Shown: positions 5,833 through 12,791 of the stretch, one piece after another
Layout of the letters: every line of letters starts with the position of its first letter
Numbering within the stretch: position 1 is the stretch's first letter
From: Candidatus Eiseniibacteriota bacterium
Lineage (GTDB): Bacteria > Joyebacterota > Joyebacteria > Joyebacterales > Joyebacteraceae
Reading direction: 5' to 3'
DNA length: 15,498 bases
Assembly: GCA_030638405.1 (NCBI GenBank)
Contig: DAOWER010000034.1
Span: forward strand, 1-15,498
Translations under genes and position numbers: made by a program
Notes under the pieces: model-generated
What the model was told of the DNA's origin: nothing
Databases searched by the model: none
What the model saw: only the letters and a program-made list of their open reading frames with translations

Positions 5833-7627
5833 GAACGGGAAGATCAAAGCGATCGTCGCGACGGACTGCGGCAGCACTACGACGAAGGCGATCCTGATCA
5901 AGCTTGTTGACGGCGAGTACAGACTCATCGTCAGGGGCGAGGCGCCTACGACGGTTGAGGCTCCGTTCGAGGACGTGACCAGGGGCGTGCTGAACGCGAT
6001 ACGGGAGGTGGAGGAGCTGTCGGGTCACGAGATTCTTGACGGCGAGGACATCATCCATCCGAACGATGGCACGAGGGGTGTGGACCTCTATCTCTCCACG
6101 TCGAGCGCGGGCGGCGGCCTGCAGATGATGGTCGCCGGTGTGGTGAAGAGCATGACGGCCGAGAGCGCCGAGCGCGCCGCGCTGGGCGCGGGCTCGATCG
6201 TCATGGACGTGATGGCGTCCAACGACGGTCGCCTGCCGCACGAGCAGATCGAGCGCATCAGGCACCTGAGGCCAGACATGATTCTCCTTTCGGGCGGCAT
6301 CGACGGCGGGACCATCACGCACGTCGTCGAGCTCGGGCAGATCATCGCCGCTGCCGACCCGAAGGCCAGGCTCGGCGCGGGCTACAACCTCCCCGTCATC
6401 TACGCGGGCAACAAGGACGCCACGGAAGAGGTGGTGAAGCTCCTGGAGGAGAAGACCTCGCTCTATAAGGTCGAGAACCTGCGGCCGGTCCTCGAGCGCG
6501 AGAACCTGGGCCCCGCGCGCGACAAGATCCACGACCTCTTCATGGAGCACGTCATGGCCCAGGCCCCCGGCTACGGCAAGCTGATGGGCTGGACGGACGC
6601 CCCCATCATGCCGACTCCCGGCGCCGTAGGATCCATGATAGAGGCCATCGCGAACCGGCAGGGCATCGAGGTGGTAGGCGTCGACATCGGGGGCGCCACT
6701 ACCGACGTGTTCTCCGTGTTCCAGAATACGTTCAACAGGACGGTGTCGGCCAACCTCGGCATGAGCTACTCGGTGTCCAACGTCCTGGCCGAGGCTGGCA
6801 TAGACAACGTGATGCGATGGGTACCGTTCAAGCTCCCGGAGCTCAGCGTCAGGAACCGAATCAAGAACAAGATGATTCGCCCGACGACCGTTCCGCAGGC
6901 GCTGGACGACCTCAAGCTCGAGCAGGCCATCGCGCGTGAGGCTCTGCGCCTCGCGTTCGTGCAGCACAAGAACTTCGCCGTCAGCCTCAAGGGCGTGCAG
7001 CAGGAACGGACGATCTCCGAGGCCTTCAGCCAGTCCGCGTCGGGCGCGACGCTCGTCAACATGATGGACCTCGACCTCCTCGTCGGGTCCGGCGGCGTAC
7101 TCTCTCACGCACCGAGGCGACAGCAGGCGGCAATGATGCTGATAGACGGCTTCCTACCCGAGGGAGTCACGCGCCTCGCCGTCGACTCGATCTTCATGAT
7201 GCCGCAGCTGGGAGTGCTGGCGGAGGTCCACGAGCAGTCTGCCACGGAGGTGTTCGACAAGGACTGCCTGATACACCTGGGCACGCTGGTCGCGCCGGTC
7301 GGGACGGGGCAGGAGGGCAAGCCCTGCATCAAGCTCGAGACCACACTTCCTGACGGCACCGCCGTTAACGAGGACATACCATTCGGCGAGATGAAGGTCT
7401 ATCCGCTGGGCGTCGGCGAGACGGCGAGCGTGAAGGTGACGCCCGCCAGAGGGTTCGACGCGGGCGCGGGGCCGGGGAAGCCCTTCGAGAGCACGCTCTC
7501 GGGCGGCGTTGTCGGGCTGATAGTGGACACCCGCGGCAGGCCCTTCAACCTCCCGACCGACGAGAGCGAGCGTGTGAAGAGGCTCGACAAGTGGGCGGCC
7601 GCGTTCGACGCGTATCCGACCTCATAG
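5825..7627 (+). CDS. glmL: GlmL/MutL-family ASKHA (actin-fold) ATPase
   Basis: The 600-residue protein belongs to the GlmL/MutL family (not the mismatch-repair MutL), found beside cobalamin-dependent glutamate mutase genes and thought to act as its chaperone or reactivase. ASKHA nucleotide-binding signatures are clear: phosphate-1 ATDCGSTTTKAIL (12-24), phosphate-2 GVDIGGATTDVFSV (285-298) and an adenosine-type GSGGVLSHAP (421-430). VMDVMASNDGR and LLSGGIDGGT are also typical of the family. I chose ATG 5825, preceded by AAGGAAGGTGA (5812-5822), over an in-frame GTG at 5819; it overlaps the upstream gene by 8 bases. No mutase subunits (GlmS/GlmE) occur in the window. The neighbours are membrane and barrel-sandwich proteins, so its partner here may be something else. 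The fold, shared with PilM and FtsA, would also suit an ATPase docked to a membrane assembly; this is inference. Confidence 0.9.
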   Translation: MSENGKIKAIVATDCGSTTTKAILIKLVDGEYRLIVRGEAPTTVEAPFEDVTRGVLNAIREVEELSGHEILDGEDIIHPNDGTRGVDLYLSTSSAGGGLQMMVAGVVKSMTAESAERAALGAGSIVMDVMASNDGRLPHEQIERIRHLRPDMILLSGGIDGGTITHVVELGQIIAAADPKARLGAGYNLPVIYAGNKDATEEVVKLLEEKTSLYKVENLRPVLERENLGPARDKIHDLFMEHVMAQAPGYGKLMGWTDAPIMPTPGAVGSMIEAIANRQGIEVVGVDIGGATTDVFSVFQNTFNRTVSANLGMSYSVSNVLAEAGIDNVMRWVPFKLPELSVRNRIKNKMIRPTTVPQALDDLKLEQAIAREALRLAFVQHKNFAVSLKGVQQERTISEAFSQSASGATLVNMMDLDLLVGSGGVLSHAPRRQQAAMMLIDGFLPEGVTRLAVDSIFMMPQLGVLAEVHEQSATEVFDKDCLIHLGTLVAPVGTGQEGKPCIKLETTLPDGTAVNEDIPFGEMKVYPLGVGETASVKVTPARGFDAGAGPGKPFESTLSGGVVGLIVDTRGRPFNLPTDESERVKRLDKWAAAFDAYPTS

Positions 7628-7707
7628 GATCGGGCTGCTGCCTCCGCGCGGGCCCCTTTTCTCGGGTCCCGGAGGGAGCCTCCACTGACGAACACGAGGA
7701 GCGGCAA

Positions 7708-8832
7708 ATGGCACATGCATACACACCAGGACTGAGAGTGTCCGAGAAGACGGTCGTCCGCAAGGAGCGACGGCTTCCCATCAAGGGGGAGGTCGTCGTG
7801 GCGAAGGGCGACCGCGTGACCTCGGAGAGCATAGTAGCGCGGACGCACCTGCCGGGCAACGTCCAGCTGGTGAACGTCGCGAGCAAGCTCGGACTTCCCC
7901 CTGAGGATCTCCCCTCCGTCATGCTGAAGAAAGGCGGGGACCCGATTGAGAAGGACGAAGCCCTCGCGATCACGCAGGGGTTCTTCGGCCTCTTCAAGTC
8001 GAAGGTCCCGTCTCCGTGTGAGGGCACGGTCGAGAGCATCTCAACCGTCACCGGACAGGTCATTCTGCGCGAGCCGCCGAGCCCCATCGAGATTGACGCG
8101 TACATCGATGGTGAGATCGTGGAGATCTTCCCGGAGGAGGGTGTTGTCGTAGAGACCGTCGGCACGTTCATTCAGGGCATCTTCGGTGTCGGTGGCGAGA
8201 AGACGGGCGAGATCGCGGTTGTGGTCGACGGGCCGGGGCAGCCCCTCGACGCGTCGCTCATCACTGAGGCGCACAAGGGCAAGATCATCGTGGGTGGGTC
8301 ACACGTCAAGTGGGACGGGCTGCAGAAGGCCCTCGAGGTGGGTGCTGCCGGCATCGTGGTCGGAGGGTTCGACGATCCCGACCTCAAGCGGCTCCTCGGG
8401 CGTGACCTGGGCGTGGCCATCACCGGCCACGAGGATCTGGCGACCGCCCTCATCCTGACGGAGGGCTTCGGCGAGATGGCGATGGCCCACGGCACGTTCG
8501 ATCTCCTGAAGTCCCGCGAGGGCAAGAAGGCCTCCATCAACGGCGCCACTCAGATCCGGGCGGGTGTCATCAGGCCTGAGATAGTCGTTCCTCTGGAGGC
8601 CGACGCGGAGAGCGTCCAGGAGGCGGAGGGGTCCATCACCGGCCTTGAGATCGGTAGCCTCATTCGCGCTATCCGCGAGCCGCACTTCGGCTCGCTGGGT
8701 CGTGTCACGGATCTGCCGAACGAGCTCCGGCAGATGGAATCTGAATCGATGGTGCGTGTCCTCATGGTGGAGTTCGAGGACGGGGAGCAGGCGCTGCTCC
8801 CGCGCGCCAACGTGGAGATGATAGAGGGGTAG
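7708..8832 (+). CDS. 374-residue protein with barrel-sandwich and SH3-like segments
   Basis: I recognise no named family. The N-terminus MAHAYTPGLRVSEKTVVRKERRLPIKGEVVV followed by VAKGDRVTSESIVA looks like the beta-hammerhead/barrel-sandwich fold of RnfC-, biotinyl- or lipoyl-domain-like proteins. A second such unit is at about 100-122 (PSPCEGTVESISTVTGQVIL). No biotin or lipoyl attachment Lys motif is seen, so it is not a classic carrier. The middle (about 168-290) is alpha/beta with Gly-rich turns (GKIIVGGSHVKWDGLQKALE, VGAAGIVVGGFDDPDLKRLL). The C-terminus, from about 329 (SLGRVTDLP...VLMVEFEDGEQALLPRANVEMIEG), looks like an SH3/KOW-like barrel. ATG 7708 follows GAGGAGCGG (7696-7704). A longer in-frame extension back to 7591 lacks this SD and overlaps the ATPase gene. 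There is no signal peptide, so it is likely cytosolic. Position suggests it works with the ASKHA ATPase or the membrane locus downstream. Confidence 0.8.
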   Translation: MAHAYTPGLRVSEKTVVRKERRLPIKGEVVVAKGDRVTSESIVARTHLPGNVQLVNVASKLGLPPEDLPSVMLKKGGDPIEKDEALAITQGFFGLFKSKVPSPCEGTVESISTVTGQVILREPPSPIEIDAYIDGEIVEIFPEEGVVVETVGTFIQGIFGVGGEKTGEIAVVVDGPGQPLDASLITEAHKGKIIVGGSHVKWDGLQKALEVGAAGIVVGGFDDPDLKRLLGRDLGVAITGHEDLATALILTEGFGEMAMAHGTFDLLKSREGKKASINGATQIRAGVIRPEIVVPLEADAESVQEAEGSITGLEIGSLIRAIREPHFGSLGRVTDLPNELRQMESESMVRVLMVEFEDGEQALLPRANVEMIEG

Positions 8833-8841
8833 TCAGAAACG

Positions 8842-8875
8842 CCTTCAGGCCGCCCGCGTGAGAGTGGCCTGAAGG
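8842..8875 (+). terminator. Hairpin after the barrel-sandwich gene
   Basis: CCTTCAGGCC at 8842-8851 is perfectly complementary to GGCCTGAAGG at 8866-8875 across a 14-base loop, starting 9 bases after the stop codon. The stem is followed by AATCGG rather than a U-run. It is placed as a terminator would be, just before the promoter at 8899, and probably ends the gcv/ATPase transcript at least partly. Confidence 0.55.
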
Positions 8876-8898
8876 AATCGGCCCGCGGGACATTTGGC

Positions 8899-8927
8899 TT
8901 GACACTGTGCGCGCCGTTTGCTAGCTT
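8899..8927 (+). promoter_or_regulatory. Sigma70-type promoter for the membrane locus
   Basis: A consensus TTGACA (8899-8904) and TAGCTT (8922-8927) are separated by 17 bases, with TG one base upstream of the -10 (8919-8920), an extended -10. Transcription would start near 8934, giving a leader of about 70 bases before ATG 9004. The -35 is embedded in GGCTTGACA, like the promoter at 458. Confidence 0.7.
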
Positions 8928-8990
8928 CAATCTTTCAACTGCGCGAGCGCCCGTGGGGTCAAGCGATCCCGCTGTTCGGTCTTACCTATT

Positions 8991-8995
8991 GGAGG
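8991..8995 (+). promoter_or_regulatory. Shine-Dalgarno fixing the A1 start at 9004
   Basis: GGAGG sits 8 bases before ATG 9004. It decides against the longer open frame that begins at TTG 8899, which is the -35 box itself. Confidence 0.75.
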
Positions 8996-9003
8996 AGCGC
9001 TGG

Positions 9004-10242
9004 ATGTTCGCGGACAAGGGGCGCTTGAGCGCCGAACGCTTCGGAGCGGGGCTCGTCATTCTGACAGTGACGGCCCTCTCTTTGTGTCCGGCGCCGGCGG
9101 CAGCTCAAGACGGCGCTCCGACTGAGGCCGACAGCCTGGCTTCCGTCCCCTCGCTGGCTCCGCCCGCCAACGTGCAGGTCGTGGACAGGGACAACGACCG
9201 CGGCAGTCAGATAGACGTCTCCTGGGAGCCGCCCGCCGATGTCGAGGCGGGCGGTGTTGAGTTCTACCGCATCTTCCGTTCTTCTCACCCCGACACCGGC
9301 TTCACTGACGTCGGTCGCGTGGGCTTCACGCAGACCTCGTACGTCGACGCGGGTTTGGAGAACGAGACCGAGTACTACTACCGCGTGGCCGCCGGAGCGG
9401 GCGAGGAGCTGTCCTACTCGCCGACGATCGGGCCCGTCGTCTCGCGTCCTCACTGGTTCAACACGGAGCGGCTCAACTGCCTGGTCGCCGTCGTGATCTT
9501 CGTTGCTGCCATCATCATCTTCGTCACCTGGGCCAAGGGAGGCAGGGAGCTTTTCATCAGGCGCCTGCCCGGTCTCGACGAGATGGACAACGCCGTCGGC
9601 CGAGCGACCGAGATGGGGAAGCCGATCCTCTACATCACGGGCCTCTCCGGTATCTCCGATGTCGCGACCATCGCCGCGATCAACATCCTGGGAGAGGTCG
9701 CCAAGAAGACGGCCGAGTACAACACGAGGCTCATCGTCCCGTGCGCCGACCCCATCGTCATGGCGGTCGAGCAGGAAGTGGTCAAGGAGGCGTACGCCGA
9801 GATGGGGCGCCCGGACGCTTACAACGATGACGACGTCTTCTATCTCACCCGCAGCCAGTTCGCCTACGTGGCCGGCGTCAACGGCATCATGGTTCGCCAG
9901 CGCCCCGCCACCATCCTCTACATGGGCATGTTCTACGCGGAGTCGCTCGTGCTCGCCGAGACCGGCTCCTCCGTCGGCGCCATCCAGATTGCGGGGACCG
10001 ACGCCGTCACGCAGCTGCCGTTCTTCATCACGTCGTGTGACTACACTCTGATAGGCGAGGAGCTCTACGCGGCGAGCGCCTATCTTTCCAGAGAGCCGAT
10101 CCTGCTGGGCGGGCTCAAGGGACAGGACACCTTCAAGTTCCTAGTGGGTATGCTGCTGATACTCGGAGTGATCGCCGCGACGTTGGCATCGATCGGCGCT
10201 ATCGAAGCGAACTTCATGGCGCCGCTCTACTCGACGGGTTAG
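9004..10242 (+). CDS. Membrane protein A1: signal peptide, FN3, TM, DUF6754-like domain, TM
   Basis: The 412-residue protein begins with a signal peptide (1-34, hydrophobic GLVILTVTALSL, cleavage after PAAA before QDG). A fibronectin type III domain follows at about 52-148 (PPANVQVV, IDVSWEPP, YRIFRSS, ETEYYYRVAA). A transmembrane helix at 158-177 is next, then a positively charged stop-transfer stretch (KGGRELFIRR). The large alpha/beta region (about 183-376) contains VGRATEMGKPILY, KEAYAEMG, VNGIMVRQRP, LPFFITSCDYTLIGEELYAA and LLGGLKG; I associate it with DUF6754, of unknown function. A last helix lies at about 379-400. By the positive-inside rule FN3 is outside and the DUF6754-like domain is in the cytosol. 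A paralogue, A2, is at 12792. It heads the seven-gene membrane run and sits directly after a strong promoter. Confidence 0.88.
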   Translation: MFADKGRLSAERFGAGLVILTVTALSLCPAPAAAQDGAPTEADSLASVPSLAPPANVQVVDRDNDRGSQIDVSWEPPADVEAGGVEFYRIFRSSHPDTGFTDVGRVGFTQTSYVDAGLENETEYYYRVAAGAGEELSYSPTIGPVVSRPHWFNTERLNCLVAVVIFVAAIIIFVTWAKGGRELFIRRLPGLDEMDNAVGRATEMGKPILYITGLSGISDVATIAAINILGEVAKKTAEYNTRLIVPCADPIVMAVEQEVVKEAYAEMGRPDAYNDDDVFYLTRSQFAYVAGVNGIMVRQRPATILYMGMFYAESLVLAETGSSVGAIQIAGTDAVTQLPFFITSCDYTLIGEELYAASAYLSREPILLGGLKGQDTFKFLVGMLLILGVIAATLASIGAIEANFMAPLYSTG

Positions 10243-10285
10243 CGGACGGGACAACGCACGAGACGCAAGAGGAAGAGTTTCAACC

Positions 10286-10918
10286 ATGATGCGTAGACAG
10301 ATCCCACTGGCACTGTGCTTCATTTTCGGCGTCTTCATGACGATCCAGTACTTCATCCCGCACCACAGTGTCGCGGACATGCAGGAGCGCATCCTCATGT
10401 GGCTCCAGACGCTCCTCGCGTTCGCGTTCCTCCTGGGGACCGTCAGCCTCATCAAGCTTCACTATCACAAGATCCGGAACAGGGCAGACGACCGGGCGTA
10501 CAGCTTCGTTGCGCTCGCCGGGCTTCTTACTATGATCGGACTCGGGTTCTTCCACCCGTCTCACAACCTGCCGGGTTCACCGTTCAGTCAGATGTTCCTG
10601 AACGTCCAGGTGCCCATCGAGGCGACAATGTTCTCGCTTCTGGCGTTCTACATCGCCTCCGCGGCGTTCAGAGCATTCCGAGCGCGGACCCTGGAGGCCA
10701 CTCTGCTTCTGGTCGCGGCCAGCATAGTCATGCTCGGTCGCGTTCCGATTGGCGACCTGATCCACGAGGGGTTGCCGCAGGCGACAAGATGGATTCTCGA
10801 GGTGCCGAACCTCGCATCGAAGCGAGGTGTCATGATCGGTGTGGGACTCGGCATGATGTCGACAGCGCTCAAGATCATTCTTGGTATCGAGAGAGCTTGG
10901 ATGGGGGGCGGCGACTAG
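10286..10918 (+). CDS. Membrane protein B1, about six TM helices with conserved His pairs
   Basis: This 210-residue integral membrane protein belongs to no family I can name. Helices are visible at about 6-24, 38-57, 71-88, 108-130, 135-152 and 178-200. The basic N-terminus MMRR suggests an N-in topology. Compared with paralogue B2 (14059) the best-conserved parts are RR.IPLA at the start, PHH (25-27) just after helix 1, H.HKIR (59-64) after helix 2, the stretch from MFLN through MFSLLAF and IASAA to RAFR, VMLGRVP.G, and ILGIER near the C-terminus. The His residues could bind metal, cofactor or lipid, but this is speculative. ATG 10286 or 10289 may be used; RGAGGAAG-type sequence GAGGAAGAG (10269-10277) serves both, and B2 aligns with the second. 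It lies 43 bases after A1. Confidence 0.85.
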   Translation: MMRRQIPLALCFIFGVFMTIQYFIPHHSVADMQERILMWLQTLLAFAFLLGTVSLIKLHYHKIRNRADDRAYSFVALAGLLTMIGLGFFHPSHNLPGSPFSQMFLNVQVPIEATMFSLLAFYIASAAFRAFRARTLEATLLLVAASIVMLGRVPIGDLIHEGLPQATRWILEVPNLASKRGVMIGVGLGMMSTALKIILGIERAWMGGGD

Positions 10919-10950
10919 TCCGCGTGGTTGCGCGCGGCCTGCCGCGCTTC

Positions 10951-10956
10951 GGAGGT
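10951..10956 (+). promoter_or_regulatory. Shine-Dalgarno for C1
   Basis: GGAGGT four bases before ATG 10961 fixes this start over upstream in-frame alternatives back to 10928 that have no comparable site. Confidence 0.65.
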
Positions 10957-10960
10957 AGCG

Positions 10961-11806
10961 ATGTCCTGGGCTGAGAAGGTGCTCAAGGTAGACAGGCGGT
11001 GGATCTTCCTGGCGATCGGGATTGCTGTGACCATCCCGTTCTTCCTGCCACTCGGTCTTCCCGTGATCACAACGCCGCCCGTGCAGAGCCTATACGACGC
11101 CGTCGATGAGCTCGAGCCCAATGCGGCCCCGCTGCTTCTGTCGATAGACTACGCTCCTGCGACCCTTCCGGAACTCGAACCGATGTCCATGGCGATCCTG
11201 CGTCACTGTTTCGAGAAGGACGTCGACGTCGTCGTGATGACCCTGCACCCCGCCGGCTACGGGCTCGCGGAGCGCGCCGTGCTCAACGCGGCAGAGGAGT
11301 ACGACGTCACCTACGGTGAGGATTTCGCCTTCCTCGGGTTCCAGCCGGGGGTCTCGGCCGTCATTCTGGGCATGGGCATCAACATCAGAAACGTTTTCCC
11401 GGAGGACGCCTACGGCACGCCGCTGGACGAGCTGCCTCTGATGCAGGGTGTCCGGAACTACGACGACATTCCTCTGGTCATCTCCCTGGCCGGATGGTCC
11501 GCGGCGGAGGCGTGGGTCTACTTCGCGTACCAGCCGTACAGGCAGACCGTCGGCGCGGGCGTCACGGCCGTGATGGCCACCGATTTCTACCCCTATCTCA
11601 ACGCGGGCCAGCTGGTGGGGCTCCTGGGGGGCATGCGCGGCGCGGCCGAGTACGAGGGGCTAGTTCAGCATCCGGACCAGGGCACTCGAGGTATGGACTC
11701 GCAGTCCGTGATCCACCTGCTTATCATCGTTCTCATCGCCATCGGCAACACCGCCTACTTCATGGCGAGGCGCGCGAAGGCGCCCTCGGGCGGGGGCGTG
11801 TCCTAG
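10961..11806 (+). CDS. Membrane protein C1: TM, extracytoplasmic alpha/beta domain, TM
   Basis: The 281-residue protein has a basic N-terminus (EKVLKVDRRW), one helix at about 14-31, a soluble domain at about 36-249, a second helix at about 251-268 and a basic tail (ARRAKAP). Both ends should be cytosolic and the domain outside. I recognise no named family. The domain looks alpha/beta: LLLSIDYAPATLPELEPMS, DVDVVVMTLHPAGYGLAE, SAVILGMGINI, TPLDELPLM, DDIPLVISLAGW. The most conserved part, shared with C2, runs FYPY, GQL.GLLGG, GAAEYE, HP, GMD.QSV.H (209-252). Its order of elements, including LLGG[LM][KR]G close to the final helix, resembles the cytosolic domain of A1/A2, suggesting distant homology with opposite orientation. 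It lies 42 bases after B1 and 73 bases before D1. Confidence 0.85.
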   Translation: MSWAEKVLKVDRRWIFLAIGIAVTIPFFLPLGLPVITTPPVQSLYDAVDELEPNAAPLLLSIDYAPATLPELEPMSMAILRHCFEKDVDVVVMTLHPAGYGLAERAVLNAAEEYDVTYGEDFAFLGFQPGVSAVILGMGINIRNVFPEDAYGTPLDELPLMQGVRNYDDIPLVISLAGWSAAEAWVYFAYQPYRQTVGAGVTAVMATDFYPYLNAGQLVGLLGGMRGAAEYEGLVQHPDQGTRGMDSQSVIHLLIIVLIAIGNTAYFMARRAKAPSGGGVS

Positions 11807-11866
11807 GGCCCTGGCAGGGGTGCGCGCGAGGACCGTCTCGCGACCGCGGACACGAAGGGGATTCCC

Positions 11867-11871
11867 GGAGG
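11867..11871 (+). promoter_or_regulatory. Shine-Dalgarno fixing the GTG start of D1
   Basis: GGAGG lies 8 bases before GTG 11880. The longer frame from 11820 adds an Arg-rich, non-hydrophobic extension without an SD, so GTG 11880 is the better start. Confidence 0.65.
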
Positions 11872-11879
11872 ATTCGAAG

Positions 11880-12716
11880 GTGACTTTCATCTGGACCACA
11901 ATCGGGGCGTTGCTCACGCTCTCGATATACAGCTTCCTCTACAAGGACAACCCTTTCTACAAGTTCGCCGAGCACCTCGTGGTCGGCGTGTCCGCCGGTT
12001 ACTATCTGGTCATCTACTACTTCAACTTCATCCACCCGAACGTCTTCTCGCCGGTCTTCCTGCTGCGTATGGGCGGTGAGCCTATCGGCTTCGGCAGCTT
12101 CCTCTGGTGGATGGCGCTGATTCCCGGCTTGTTGGGCATACTGCTCTACGCCAGGTTCTTCCCGAAGTTCGCCTGGGTCGGGCGCTGGGCACTCGGCGTG
12201 TACGTTGGTGGCTACGCGGGTCTGGGGATCTCGCCCGTCATGCAGGCACGCGTCATCGAGCAGCTGCGCGCGAACGCGGTCTCCGTCGCGGGCGTCGAGG
12301 ACCCCTTCGCCGCGATGACCAATCTGGCGCTCGGCGTCGTCATCTTCGCCGCGATGACCTATTTACTGATCGTCAAGCGGAACCTCGGCACGAAGAACTT
12401 GCTGGCCAAGATCGGTGTTCTCCTGGTCTCGGCGGTCATGGGGTATGCCGGATGGTGGGTGCTGTCGCTCATCTCGAGTACCGGAGTGGTCTCGCTGACC
12501 AACATCCTGCTCGTCGTCGGGCTCCTCGGAACGCTTTCGTACTTCTTCTTTTCGATGAAGCACAAGGGGCTCCTGGGGGGACTGGCCCGCGTCGGCATCG
12601 CATTCCTGATGGTGGGCTTCGGGGCCTCGTTCGGTTACACGGTGATGTCCCGTGTCTCGCTTCTCATCGGCAGGGTCAGCTTCCTGCTGCACGATTGGCT
12701 GCATCTGATCGACTGA
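11880..12716 (+). CDS. Membrane protein D1, about eight TM helices
   Basis: The 278-residue polytopic membrane protein belongs to no family I can name. Translation from GTG 11880 gives (M/V)TFIWTTIGALLTLSIYSFLY as the first helix. About seven more follow, including HLVVGVSAGYYLVIYYF, SFLWWMALIPGLLGILLY, NLALGVVIFAAMTYLLIV, IGVLLVSAVMGYAGWWVL, NILLVVGLLGTLSYFFF and ARVGIAFLMVGFGASFG. The loop KDNPFYKFAEH after helix 1 carries charged residues between membrane segments and may be functionally important. Basic loops (KRNLGTK, MKHKG) suggest the cytosolic side. Only one copy is seen in the window, between C1 and A2. A second copy after C2 would lie beyond the window end. It is probably the channel- or scaffold-like part of the module, which is inference. 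Confidence 0.82.
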   Translation: MTFIWTTIGALLTLSIYSFLYKDNPFYKFAEHLVVGVSAGYYLVIYYFNFIHPNVFSPVFLLRMGGEPIGFGSFLWWMALIPGLLGILLYARFFPKFAWVGRWALGVYVGGYAGLGISPVMQARVIEQLRANAVSVAGVEDPFAAMTNLALGVVIFAAMTYLLIVKRNLGTKNLLAKIGVLLVSAVMGYAGWWVLSLISSTGVVSLTNILLVVGLLGTLSYFFFSMKHKGLLGGLARVGIAFLMVGFGASFGYTVMSRVSLLIGRVSFLLHDWLHLID

Positions 12717-12791
12717 CGGCGCGCGGCTCTGAAGGCCGCCGCCAACTGCCGGACGCTTCCGTTCGGCGCCAAGTGAAGGCTCCATCCGTTC

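Noticed and set aside
5657..7108. Minus-strand open frame (483 codons) opposite the ASKHA ATPase
   Set aside because: Composition is that of a shadow frame and the sense strand encodes clear ASKHA motifs.
7628..7707. Possible terminator between the ATPase and barrel-sandwich genes
   Set aside because: A CTCCG/CGGAG stem with an imperfect GGGCCC/GGGTCCC extension can be drawn, but it has mismatches and bulges; too weak to call.
8899..9003. N-terminal extension of A1 from TTG 8899
   Set aside because: The TTG is the -35 box of the promoter; ATG 9004 has a good SD and gives a proper signal peptide.
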